From the IMG/VR virus record IMGVR_UViG_3300007640_000030, positions 51,010 to 115,009 of that record: 64,000 nt of DNA; one strand, written 5' to 3'. A program made the translations under genes and the position numbers. Positions 56,892-62,991 of this stretch are shown piece after piece. Position 1 is the first letter of the stretch. Every line of letters starts with the position of its first letter. This stretch comes from a virus. The notes below the pieces were generated by a model, which worked only from the letters and a program-made list of their open reading frames with translations, did no database searches and had not been told where the DNA came from.

Positions 56892-57470
56892 TCAGAGATA
56901 ACTCATGTTGTCCTCAATCATTACCCGTTGCAGATCAGATATGACATCCCAACAGGTATCGTTCCACAACTCTTCGAGTTCTTCGTGTTCGTCTTGCGCC
57001 TCATAGAGATCCAAGTCGGGGTCCACATCATGTTCTTTAAAGAACTCAGGGTTCGTCTCCTTCAACTTGTCATAGATGTCAGCGTCTTCCCAGTGTGCAC
57101 CGTCTTCCGAAGAAAACAACTCATCCGTATCTTCATCACGATAGGGTTCTAGTGTGTACGCACCAGCAAACAGTGGCATCTCATCTGAGTAGAAGAACAC
57201 ACCGATACAGTCAGGTGCGAACTCCAGTAGTTTGGTGTGTATGTCTTGGATACCCCAAGGTGCACTCCATGCCGCAGTACCAAGAATGAAAAACTCTTTT
57301 CCATCCCTGTCTTCCGCCGCATCCTCTACTGTCGCCCACTTTGCACCAACGTCATCGATACACTCAATTTCATGAAGGTCTTCAACCCCATCAAACAGTT
57401 CGACCAAAAAGTCCAACGCCTCATCAGTGAGGCGTTGAAAAGAGAGACTAAATTCTACATGATTTGCCAT
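56892..57470 (-). CDS. Acidic conserved hypothetical protein
   Basis: This 192-residue protein starts MANHVEFSLSFQRLTDEALDFLVELFDGVEDLHE and has the motif ILGTAAWSAPWGIQDIHTKLLEFAPDCIGVFFYSDEMPLFAGAYTLEP. It is strongly acidic throughout. The ATG overlaps the stop of the upstream gene by one base, so translation is coupled; upstream alternatives add only unconserved residues. I do not recognise the function. It is part of the early gene unit. Confidence 0.7.
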   Translation of the reverse strand: MANHVEFSLSFQRLTDEALDFLVELFDGVEDLHEIECIDDVGAKWATVEDAAEDRDGKEFFILGTAAWSAPWGIQDIHTKLLEFAPDCIGVFFYSDEMPLFAGAYTLEPYRDEDTDELFSSEDGAHWEDADIYDKLKETNPEFFKEHDVDPDLDLYEAQDEHEELEELWNDTCWDVISDLQRVMIEDNMSYL

Positions 57471-57739
57471 TACGCAGTCTCGAACGTTAGTACTTTGTCT
57501 ACACGGAAGGACCGCCACTCTTGAATGTCTGTATCAAACACTCGAAGGGTTGCGTCACCACCGACAGACTGATCGACAGAACCACCCTTGGGCATCTTGT
57601 CGGCTGGGATCCTATCGGACACCAGTGTCGCTTTCATTTCACGGATCAGGCCATCCTTAACCTTCTCGAAGGATAGGGACACTACACCTTCTCGTAGGGC
57701 GGATAACATGTCATCACGGGACATATCAATACTCATCAT
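57470..57739 (-). CDS. Small SH3-barrel-like protein (DUF2693-like)
   Basis: This roughly 89-residue protein starts MMSIDMSRDDMLSALREGVVSLSFEKVKDGLIREMKATLVSD and ends VFDTDIQEWRSFRVDKVLTFE. A phage family of small barrel proteins has the same core (V-V-x-x-x-F-x-K-x-D-G-x-x-R-x-M-K-A-T-L) with a late W-R-S-F/x-R segment. It may help recombination or bind nucleic acid. The start used is the first of two ATGs; it overlaps the end of the preceding gene by 14 bases and has GAGG 8 bases upstream. Confidence 0.65.
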   Translation of the reverse strand: MMSIDMSRDDMLSALREGVVSLSFEKVKDGLIREMKATLVSDRIPADKMPKGGSVDQSVGGDATLRVFDTDIQEWRSFRVDKVLTFETA

Positions 57740-57992
57740 CAAAGTTTCCTCTGTTACGGTTAACGGATATAGAGTCACTGTAGTGAGATGAGATGTAATT
57801 CTGTTCATCTCCCCAATACAGATCGTCACGGTTGTCAAGACTGCTGACAGTATTGTCATCATACTCATTCATCAGTCTTTGTTGGCGTCTACGGTCAGAC
57901 TGCCGTTTTCGGTTTTGTGCGTTCATACGATTCGCAACTTTCATAAACAGTGCATACCTTTCTGCTGAATTAAGTTGTTTACTGGAATCCAT
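57726..57992 (-). CDS. Small hypothetical protein, Arg/Asn/Asp-rich
   Basis: This 88-residue protein starts MDSSKQLNSAERYALFMKVANRMNAQNRKRQSDRRRQQRLM followed by an acidic, Asn/Ser-rich tail (DDNTVSSLDNRDDLYWGDEQN) ending NRGNFDDEY. No family is recognised. The basic first half and acidic second half suggest a nucleic-acid or protein-binding accessory factor. It lies in a tight early unit. Confidence 0.6.
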   Translation of the reverse strand: MDSSKQLNSAERYALFMKVANRMNAQNRKRQSDRRRQQRLMNEYDDNTVSSLDNRDDLYWGDEQNYISSHYSDSISVNRNRGNFDDEY

Positions 57993-57998
57993 TATACA

Positions 57999-58526
57999 TT
58001 AATCCACTTCCTCTGTCAAGAACCAATTTGGAATTTTACGTTTAGTCCACTTCATCTCAAAACGTTCTTGTTTCGTTTTGTAGAAGTTCCGGTAGGACTG
58101 AACCGGATCACCTTCAACCACACACTCAGGATGTGTTTTGAATGCAAGTTTGAATGGGGTCAAAGCCCGTGAGTCAGGAATGTTTTGCGGTGCCCACATA
58201 AGGTATTCACCATACTTCTCCCAAGACTTGTGTACCTTACCATACCGGAACGTGTACTCCTTGCAGAGTTCTTGCCAGTGACGGTAGTGCCAATAGTAGT
58301 TAGCACGTGACTCCATAGTCCAGAGAGTCGATGGATGTTTGGGATGCGCGATCTTGTACAAGTGATCGTTACCACCATCAAGTACACGATGTACAGTACA
58401 CAACATCTGGCAAGACTCAAGGGGCATCTTCACGATATGTTTATCGCATTGAGAACGTGCGGAGTCTATTGCACAAGGAAACTTGAAACCCCGTTTATCG
58501 TCATACTCAATACCAAATATATTCAC
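57999..58526 (-). CDS. Conserved phage protein of unknown function with HIVK...HRVLDG motif
   Basis: This 175-residue protein starts at a GTG overlapping the previous stop (GTGA). The conserved core CDKHIVKMPLESCQMLCTVHRVLDGG, HPKHPSTLWTMESRANYYWHYRHWQELCKEYTFRYGKVHKSW is typical of a widespread family in T4-like and other lytic phages. The invariant-looking His and Asp/Glu residues and the P-S-T-x-W step suggest a small enzyme, possibly acting on DNA, but I cannot name the activity. The AAGGGGG site 7-8 bases before GTG supports the start. Confidence 0.7.
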   Translation of the reverse strand: MNIFGIEYDDKRGFKFPCAIDSARSQCDKHIVKMPLESCQMLCTVHRVLDGGNDHLYKIAHPKHPSTLWTMESRANYYWHYRHWQELCKEYTFRYGKVHKSWEKYGEYLMWAPQNIPDSRALTPFKLAFKTHPECVVEGDPVQSYRNFYKTKQERFEMKWTKRKIPNWFLTEEVD

Positions 58527-58666
58527 TCTTCAACCCCCTTGTGTTTGCGGTAACCATTACGGTCACGTTTCTTACGATCAACATGCGTAGCAGGCTTGTT
58601 GAACTTATTGATAGTTCGTGCGACTGGATTAGTTTTGATTCGAAACACTTTTTTCTTGTTCTTCAT
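58523..58666 (-). CDS. 47-residue basic protein
   Basis: This short frame starts MKNKKKVFRIKTNPVARTI, contains NKFNKPATHVDRKKRDRNGYR and ends KHKGVEE. Its stop overlaps the GTG start of the next gene by four bases, and its ATG lies 38 bases inside the preceding small gene. Such tight overlaps on both sides, and strong basic character, support a real gene. No function is recognised. Confidence 0.6.
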   Translation of the reverse strand: MKNKKKVFRIKTNPVARTINKFNKPATHVDRKKRDRNGYRKHKGVEE

Positions 58667-58793
58667 ACATCCTCTCCAACCACTCAGAATTTTTGGTCAC
58701 GTATTCTTCATACGGTATTGGTTTTTCTCCCCACGTTCTTCTTTCTTCATTGTGGAGAAAATACATCTCTCTTAACCAAGTTTCGTATGACAT
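58629..58793 (-). CDS. 54-residue hypothetical protein
   Basis: The product starts MSYETWLREMYFLHNEERR and continues TWGEKPIPYEEYVTKNSEWLERMYEEQEK. It is helical, with regular aromatic residues. An AGGGGG ribosome site lies 5 bases before the ATG, and it follows the metallopeptidase gene by nine bases. Unknown function. Confidence 0.6.
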   Translation of the reverse strand: MSYETWLREMYFLHNEERRTWGEKPIPYEEYVTKNSEWLERMYEEQEKSVSNQN

Positions 58794-58802
58794 CTAGACC
58801 CC

Positions 58803-59243
58803 CTAGTTTGTAAACTTCGCCTCGAACGGAAAACATTTTAAGAACAACTGACCTTCCAGTCGATACGCTTCCTTCTCCCAAGGTTGGTTCTCGTACTGAA
58901 AACCCTCAGCGTTACGACCTTTCCACTTCCAACCCTTCGCACCCTCTGCGTCGAGTTGACCGCGAATGAACTGTCGAGCGTGAACCATCTCGTGTGCAAG
59001 GGTCTGCATCATTTCGATGAACCCAAACTTACGACCAGTCTCCGGACATTTCTTAGCGATTTGAATTTCTGCGTAGTCGTTATCTCCATTGCAGAGACCA
59101 TACGCACCGATATCTTTGTTAGTAAACTGAACGTCGATCCAAGGATTGCGGAGACGATTCATCCCCAATTCCTTGACCAAGTTGAGGATGAACTCCTCGA
59201 CAACGGGTTGATTAGCGATGCGACCTTCAATGAAACAATCCAT
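58803..59243 (-). CDS. SprT-like zinc metallopeptidase
   Basis: This 146-residue protein has QTLAHEMVHARQF with H84-E85-xx-H88, the HExxH zinc motif, and a downstream Glu-rich segment (ENQPWEKEAYRLEG) that probably supplies the third ligand or a final helix. The cysteine pair in CNGDNDYAEIQIAKKC is not a zinc finger. Small SprT-like proteins of this layout are common in marine T4-like phages. The substrate is unknown. It is the first gene of the early unit whose promoter lies at 59274-59302. Confidence 0.75.
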   Translation of the reverse strand: MDCFIEGRIANQPVVEEFILNLVKELGMNRLRNPWIDVQFTNKDIGAYGLCNGDNDYAEIQIAKKCPETGRKFGFIEMMQTLAHEMVHARQFIRGQLDAEGAKGWKWKGRNAEGFQYENQPWEKEAYRLEGQLFLKCFPFEAKFTN

Positions 59244-59273
59244 AACTACCCTCTCTCATCAATCTACAAGTAC

Positions 59274-59302
59274 AGTGTATCAGCCCTAACAGGAATTGTC
59301 AA
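59274..59302 (-). promoter_or_regulatory. sigma70 early promoter
   Basis: TTGACA (59297-59302), a 17-base spacer and TACACT (59274-59279) on the minus strand. The TGA in TTGACA is the stop of the 36-residue gene. It shares the 13-base stretch CAGGAATTGTCAA (plus strand) with the promoter at 61773-61801. Confidence 0.75.
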
Positions 59303-59409
59303 CCCCTACCCTTCAATAAAGCGTGATAAATTTTGCGATTCTTGGGTTTGACCTTCGCCTGTTTGAGGGCCTTCTCAACCGACTCTTTGTTGTATTTAAC
59401 CTTTGACAT
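59299..59409 (-). CDS. 36-residue basic protein
   Basis: Reads MSKVKYNKESVEKALKQ, then AKVKPKNRKIYHALLKGRG. It has an AGGAG ribosome site 9 bases upstream and lies five bases after the preceding gene. Very basic, helical. The short length keeps confidence moderate, but the spacing, ribosome site and lack of any other gene in the gap argue for expression. Confidence 0.55.
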   Translation of the reverse strand: MSKVKYNKESVEKALKQAKVKPKNRKIYHALLKGRG

Positions 59410-59413
59410 ATTT

Positions 59414-59668
59414 TCAGGCTCCTACGCACTGCCAATAACCACGTCCGAAGACCTCAATGGTCTGTTTTTCACCGGACACTATTTTGACGATCTCTAGGGG
59501 AGACCCACAGAAGTATGCGGCCGCCTCTCTACAATCATCAAACATGGATATGTGAATAACACCAGACAGAGGGCCCTTCCAATGGTCCGGACACTCGATC
59601 AACTTAAGACACTCTTCCAAATAACCATAGGTCTGACCACCAGACCCAACGATATCTTCAGCGTTCAT
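59414..59668 (-). CDS. Small early hypothetical protein
   Basis: This 84-residue protein starts MNAEDIVGSGGQTYGYLEECLKLIECPDHWKG and has HISMFDDCREAAAYFCGSPLEIVKIVSG. Four to five cysteines are present but not in an obvious zinc arrangement. The start overlaps the previous stop by one base (TAATG). Unknown function, second gene of the 59884 early unit. Confidence 0.65.
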   Translation of the reverse strand: MNAEDIVGSGGQTYGYLEECLKLIECPDHWKGPLSGVIHISMFDDCREAAAYFCGSPLEIVKIVSGEKQTIEVFGRGYWQCVGA

Positions 59669-59853
59669 TACACTACCTCCACGAGGACTTGTTCCTCACC
59701 ATCGAAAGAAAAGATGTTGACAGATTTGATATCTGGCAACTGGGCGGTGAAACAGATGGAACGGGCGTAATCCCGAGCCTTCTGAAGAGAATAAATGGGA
59801 GTGAATAAACCCGCCATGGGTTTACCGTCTAGAGTTTTCACGATGTATTGCAT
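59668..59853 (-). CDS. Small early hypothetical protein
   Basis: This 61-residue protein starts MQYIVKTLDGKPMAGLFTPIYSLQKARDYARSIC, with alternating strands and a helix, ending FSFDGEEQVLVEVV. No family is recognised. It is the first gene after the strong sigma70 promoter at 59884-59912 and carries the shared early leader (AAGATTGAGAAAGAGAG) before its ATG. Confidence 0.65.
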   Translation of the reverse strand: MQYIVKTLDGKPMAGLFTPIYSLQKARDYARSICFTAQLPDIKSVNIFSFDGEEQVLVEVV

Positions 59854-59859
59854 AACGAC

Positions 59860-59877
59860 CTCTCTTTCTCAATCTTA
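59860..59877 (-). repeat. Early leader repeat, copy 1
   Basis: The 18-base sequence CTCTCTTTCTCAATCTTA (plus strand) is identical to the copy at 61191-61208. It lies between the -10 box and the start codon, so it forms the 5' leader of early messages and supplies a purine-rich GAGAAAGAGAG near the ribosome site. Confidence 0.8.
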
Positions 59878-59883
59878 CATATA

Positions 59884-59912
59884 CATTATAGGGTATCGGG
59901 CAAGAAATGTCA
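59884..59912 (-). promoter_or_regulatory. Strong sigma70 early promoter with UP-like element
   Basis: TTGACA (59907-59912), a 17-base spacer and TATAAT (59884-59889), consensus in both boxes. Just upstream is an A/T-rich stretch (TTTTTGAAAAAAG in the transcript direction) like an UP element. It shares GCAAGAAATGTCAA (plus strand) with the promoter at 61216-61244. Confidence 0.85.
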
Positions 59913-59955
59913 AGAACTTTTTTCAAAAATAAGTTTAGGGAAATCAAGGACTTAG

Positions 59956-59986
59956 AAAAAAGTTGAGGGACTTACCGTGGTCCCTC
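59956..59986 (-). terminator. Intrinsic terminator closing the 61-60 kb early unit
   Basis: A perfect 7-base-pair stem (GAGGGAC, 8-base loop, GTCCCTC) on the minus strand is followed by AA-C-TTTTTT. It comes 26 bases after the stop of the 60012 gene, just before the next early promoter, so it separates the two early units. Confidence 0.75.
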
Positions 59987-60011
59987 GCGTGTCTATTAGG
60001 TGACAACCCCA

Positions 60012-60434
60012 TCATTTCCCCATCTTGGAGATTTCTGTGGCCTGTTTCGAGTCTATGACCGGAACCGCATTGGACTTGTGCATGGTTGCGATACCCTTCA
60101 CCAGAGTCCCTGTATACCGTTGTGGTTCTTTCTTAGGCGTCGAACCAGACATGGTATCGTGACTAGGGTACTTCTCCCTATGTTCCCGCGATTGTCTCTG
60201 GAAGAGACTCTCCTTGCGTTCCATAGGGACAAACTCTCGCTTGGTCTCAACCTTACCGTGCACCTTGTCGATGTACTGTTCCAGAGTCAACTTAGGACTA
60301 CCACAACGTTTCATCAACTTGTTGTACTCTCGAAGTTCCGTCTCCCACCGTGCGAGTTTCGCCTTGGTGATCTTGCGTTTCTTCTTACGTGTATTTAGGG
60401 TTGAGTACGCATGACCCATCAAATGCATGGTCAT
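60012..60434 (-). CDS. Basic conserved hypothetical protein
   Basis: This 140-residue protein starts MTMHLMGHAYSTLNTRKKKRKITKAKLARWETELREYNKLMKRCG and has GSPKLTLEQYIDKVHGKV, then a Lys/Arg/Thr-rich tail. The H-A-Y-S-T-x-x-T-R-K-K-K-R start is found in a family of cyanophage-type hypothetical proteins. It overlaps the previous gene by four bases (ATGA). Basic and probably nucleic-acid-binding, by inference only. Last gene before the terminator. Confidence 0.65.
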   Translation of the reverse strand: MTMHLMGHAYSTLNTRKKKRKITKAKLARWETELREYNKLMKRCGSPKLTLEQYIDKVHGKVETKREFVPMERKESLFQRQSREHREKYPSHDTMSGSTPKKEPQRYTGTLVKGIATMHKSNAVPVIDSKQATEISKMGK

Positions 60435-60625
60435 ACTAGTTCGACGATACCCTCGAAGGCCTCTTCGAATGTTGCAGTCAGGTTATCGTAATCACCGGAC
60501 ATCATCTCTTTGATGAGGGTGTCGATCTTTTCCCGACTCCAACCAAGTTGTCTACCAAACCTTTTTGCATAACCCATCAAAACGAACGCATTCCCATCAG
60601 GACCACTAGTATCAATAACTCGCAT
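60431..60625 (-). CDS. Small early hypothetical protein
   Basis: This 64-residue protein starts MRVIDTSGPDGNAFVLMGYAKRFGRQLGWSREKIDTLIKEM and ends FEEAFEGIVELV. The GPDGNAF segment is typical of a small T4-like phage family of unknown function. It overlaps both neighbours (TAATG upstream, ATGA downstream). Confidence 0.65.
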   Translation of the reverse strand: MRVIDTSGPDGNAFVLMGYAKRFGRQLGWSREKIDTLIKEMMSGDYDNLTATFEEAFEGIVELV

Positions 60626-60927
60626 TACGCAATCTCCTCAAAACCAATCGCAGCGACCTTGAACTTCTTGTTACCAAGAAGCATCTGGTCACCCATAGAT
60701 GTAGACCGAAGACCCATACCACCTTCGTGTAGAGGAGCCATAACAGTAACGTTGGGATTGAAATCACCATTGTCTTCGATGTCAGTCCGACTCCAAGAAC
60801 CCATAACGTTGTTAGTCCAACGATATGCATACTCAAGGGCTTCTGTACCCTCTAGGTCACCAACCTCAACCAGTGCAACTGTCCGAGGCGTATCCTCGAA
60901 TGCGGTGTGAATAACTGCAACTTGCAT
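60625..60927 (-). CDS. Small early hypothetical protein
   Basis: This 100-residue protein starts MQVAVIHTAFEDTPRTVALVEVGDLEGTEALEYAYRWTNNVMGSW and later has GMGLRSTSMGDQMLLGNKKFKVAAIGFEEI. The ATG at 60927 has an AAGGAG ribosome site 8 bases upstream, which decides the start over an upstream TTG. Mixed alpha/beta character. The family is known to me only as hypothetical in T4-like marine phages. Confidence 0.65.
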   Translation of the reverse strand: MQVAVIHTAFEDTPRTVALVEVGDLEGTEALEYAYRWTNNVMGSWSRTDIEDNGDFNPNVTVMAPLHEGGMGLRSTSMGDQMLLGNKKFKVAAIGFEEIA

Positions 60928-60939
60928 AATCAAATCTCC

Positions 60940-61182
60940 TTAAGCGAACAGGGGGCGCATGTTTTCAACGACCACGTTGTAGGCGTTGACTTCGTAACAC
61001 CAGTTGGAGAAGAACTCATCATCGTCCTGCTCATCGCCGGGCAGGGCAACGTAGTCGCTCCAGAGAACGTCCATCGACTGGAGACCCGCAAGGAGGTCAC
61101 CCTTGGCACGGGACTTCATGATCTGAACAGCTTCGTCAAACGACATCTCTTCGATCTGGTGGAAATGGGGAATACGGAACAT
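60940..61182 (-). CDS. Small acidic early protein
   Basis: This 80-residue protein starts MFRIPHFHQIEEMSFDEAVQIMKSRAKGDLLAGLQ and has an acidic stretch LPGDEQDDDEFFSN. I chose the ATG at 61182 because the shared leader (GAGAAAGAGAGAG) lies immediately upstream as the ribosome site. First gene of the 61216 early unit. Unknown function. Confidence 0.6.
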   Translation of the reverse strand: MFRIPHFHQIEEMSFDEAVQIMKSRAKGDLLAGLQSMDVLWSDYVALPGDEQDDDEFFSNWCYEVNAYNVVVENMRPLFA

Positions 61183-61190
61183 AGGAATCT

Positions 61191-61208
61191 CTCTCTTTCT
61201 CAATCTTA
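61191..61208 (-). repeat. Early leader repeat, copy 2
   Basis: Identical 18 bases to the copy at 59860-59877, again between the -10 box and the first start codon. Confidence 0.8.
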
Positions 61209-61215
61209 CCTGTAT

Positions 61216-61244
61216 ACTATACAGTCCTCTGCAAGAAATGTCAA
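61216..61244 (-). promoter_or_regulatory. sigma70 early promoter with UP-like element
   Basis: TTGACA (61239-61244), a 17-base spacer and TATAGT (61216-61221). Upstream in the transcript direction is TTTTTTTCAAAAAAAG, an A/T-rich near-palindrome. The spacer start TTTCTTGC is shared with the promoter at 59884-59912, indicating duplication of the promoter-leader cassette. Confidence 0.85.
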
Positions 61245-61263
61245 CACTTTTTTTGAAAAAAAG

Positions 61264-61560
61264 TTAATTTTCTTTTCCTTGCGAATCAATGGGTTGCATC
61301 GCTGCAACCCGATTCATAATCTCAAGGACACCATTGGGACTGACCCAACCCTCGACATTCTCACCTTCAACCAATGGAACCCAATCACCATTTGCGTCCC
61401 ATGCGGCCACTTCCACCGAAGCGAACCCTCCGGAGAAAGTACCCGTAGAGTACATACCATCACCCATCGCAAGGGATACGGTGAATCCGTTTTCGAATTT
61501 GATGGCGAAGTTACCCTTCTCCGCACCTCTATCAAAATTTTCCTTAAACATTTTAATCAT
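61264..61560 (-). CDS. Small early hypothetical protein
   Basis: This 98-residue protein starts MIKMFKENFDRGAEKGNFAIKFENGFTVSLAMGDGMYSTGTFSGGFASVEVAAWDANGDW and continues with a V-x-G-W-V-S-P-N-G-V-L segment. The beta-rich core with the G-N-F-x-I-x-F-E-N-G-F-T-V-S pattern is typical of a small phage family (predicted barrel). The start overlaps the preceding stop by one base. Unknown function. Confidence 0.65.
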   Translation of the reverse strand: MIKMFKENFDRGAEKGNFAIKFENGFTVSLAMGDGMYSTGTFSGGFASVEVAAWDANGDWVPLVEGENVEGWVSPNGVLEIMNRVAAMQPIDSQGKEN

Positions 61561-61739
61561 TATTGAAACTCCACCATAGCGTAAGCAGGAACCTTGAAAT
61601 TGTTGTCATAGAGACCAATCTCATCAAAACCGTACAGGACAAATCCATCCATAGGATCTTCTTTTGCCTCGTAGACAACCAAGTTATATCCAACCGGAAT
61701 CATACCTTCGAACTCATTAATGTTAGGAATCAGAATCAT
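61560..61739 (-). CDS. Small early hypothetical protein
   Basis: This 59-residue protein starts MILIPNINEFEGMIPVGYNLVVYEAKEDPMDGFVLYGFDEIG. The ATG at 61739 has GAGG 6 bases upstream and lies downstream of the promoter at 61773-61801; longer versions would begin inside the promoter. Beta-rich, unknown function. Confidence 0.6.
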   Translation of the reverse strand: MILIPNINEFEGMIPVGYNLVVYEAKEDPMDGFVLYGFDEIGLYDNNFKVPAYAMVEFQ

Positions 61740-61772
61740 TTCAAACCTCACTTTTCTCTCAATTACTTGTTT

Positions 61773-61801
61773 ATAATACAACACCCCGCAGGAATTGTCA
61801 A
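61773..61801 (-). promoter_or_regulatory. sigma70 early promoter with UP-like element
   Basis: TTGACA (61796-61801), a 17-base spacer and TATTAT (61773-61778), with a GAAAAAAAGAC stretch upstream. It faces a late promoter on the opposite strand at 61814-61821, so early leftward and late rightward units share this 50-base region. Confidence 0.8.
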
Positions 61802-61813
61802 GTCTTTTTTTCA

Positions 61814-61821
61814 TATAAATA
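61814..61821 (+). promoter_or_regulatory. Late promoter box TATAAATA (rightward)
   Basis: An exact octamer on the plus strand, 32 bases upstream of the ATG at 61854. A second TATAAATA (61847-61854) overlaps the start codon and is probably only ribosome-site context. Confidence 0.75.
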
Positions 61822-61853
61822 TAAGAAAAGCGCCATTAGGAAAAGGTATAAAT

Positions 61854-62117
61854 ATGAGTGAAGAGTTATTCGATTTTGGGTTCACATTCGCAAATGAGGA
61901 TGAACTCGAAGTTGTGCAACAGGCACAACAGACCAATCAGTTGAATACAACTGCGGTCATCTCCACTCAGGAGAAACTAGACAAGTTGTTCAATGCAATT
62001 CAACCGCTACTGAACAATCTGAAACAGAACCCTGAGAAGGAATATATATTGTGGCCGAACAGACTAGATAAGATAGAACAGTTCGAAGACTACATCCAAG
62101 GTATCTACAAGGGTTAA
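61854..62117 (+). CDS. Small conserved protein (MSEELFDFGF family)
   Basis: This 87-residue protein starts MSEELFDFGFTFANEDELEVVQQAQQ and ends LLNNLKQNPEKEYILWPNRLDKIEQFEDYIQ. A short protein of exactly this plan (D-E-L-F-D-F-G-F start, N-P-E-K-E-Y-I-x-W-P-N-R end) is widespread in T4-like marine phages and vibriophages; its role is not known to me. The ATG has AGGAAAAGG upstream. Longer upstream versions of the frame would cross the promoter. Confidence 0.8.
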   Translation: MSEELFDFGFTFANEDELEVVQQAQQTNQLNTTAVISTQEKLDKLFNAIQPLLNNLKQNPEKEYILWPNRLDKIEQFEDYIQGIYKG

Positions 62118-62121
62118 CTAA

Positions 62122-62991
62122 ATGAACTATCAAGACATCAATGAAGTCATCGTGACTACCCGTGAGAATGAACTCTATCAGGGTAAGACGGTCCACAGAC
62201 AAACGAGAAACGAACTACGTTTACTCATGGACGAAGCGTTCGCCACGTATAGAAATGGGGTAAACCGCAATCTGGTTGTTCGAAAGAATAACGTAGATCC
62301 CACACCGTCTATCATGACTAGAATTCCATTGGTGTGCAACATCATCGCCGGACGTGGATACAGGAACGTTCTGTTCGTGGGTTACTACAACGAAAACGAA
62401 ACCAACGAGTGGGTTGCATCTATGGAAGAGGTTGCGAAACACGATCAGATTCCTATCGAAGTTCGCAATCAAAGTCACGCTGCCCCAATGGAATTGAGTT
62501 ACCAGATGATTCCGGTCTTCCAAAAATTCTACGACTACGGGTTCGACATGACTGTCTTGTTACCACCCGCTGAACGTAACAGGGGTGTGGTTAAGTACAT
62601 GTATGATGCAACAGGTGTACAGACAACTCCCGCAAACAAACAGTACAAGTATGGTAGTGAGTCTACGGTTCTACAAGAACCTTTGGGTGAAGGTGAACTG
62701 TTGTATGATGCGGTGGTGTTTGCGGGTGTGCCTAAGAAATATGCAGATACTAGTTTTACCAGTAATGATATCAAAGAAGAGTGGGCGCCTTACTGTCAAC
62801 CCAACTTTGAGATCATGGACATCTCATATCAGGGACACGATCCATTGAGATATTCTGACCGCCACAATCAACTGGACCTAGAACCTCAGATCCAGAAGTC
62901 TTTCTCCGCAAGAGCAGAGACGGATAGAACAATGTTGATGGGAAGACCCGTGCACTATGATGGGTTCCGTAGAACCATCACTGCGTATTAA
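62122..62991 (+). CDS. Unknown protein of the late rightward unit
   Basis: This 289-residue protein starts MNYQDINEVIVTTRENELYQGKTVHRQTRNELRLLMDEAFATY. A possible Rossmann-like strand-loop is visible (CNIIAGRGYRNVLFVGYY), followed by GYNEN-like and PPAERNRGVVKYMYDA segments. The C-terminal half (VFAGVPKKYADTSFTSNDIKEEWAPYCQPNFEIMD) looks enzymatic but no catalytic motif is certain. I do not recognise it. Its stop overlaps the convergent zeta-like gene by four bases. Confidence 0.7.
   Translation: MNYQDINEVIVTTRENELYQGKTVHRQTRNELRLLMDEAFATYRNGVNRNLVVRKNNVDPTPSIMTRIPLVCNIIAGRGYRNVLFVGYYNENETNEWVASMEEVAKHDQIPIEVRNQSHAAPMELSYQMIPVFQKFYDYGFDMTVLLPPAERNRGVVKYMYDATGVQTTPANKQYKYGSESTVLQEPLGEGELLYDAVVFAGVPKKYADTSFTSNDIKEEWAPYCQPNFEIMDISYQGHDPLRYSDRHNQLDLEPQIQKSFSARAETDRTMLMGRPVHYDGFRRTITAY

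Noticed and set aside
61245-61266. A/T palindrome CTTTTTTTGAAAAAAAG as a terminator
   Set aside because: The loop would be a single base and the stem all A-T. Its position directly upstream of the -35 box fits an UP-like element better, and the preceding gene has no other terminator.
61563-61853. Long upstream extension of the 87-residue protein on the plus strand
   Set aside because: It is antisense to an early gene and crosses both a sigma70 promoter and the late promoter; the conserved protein begins at 61854 with a ribosome site.
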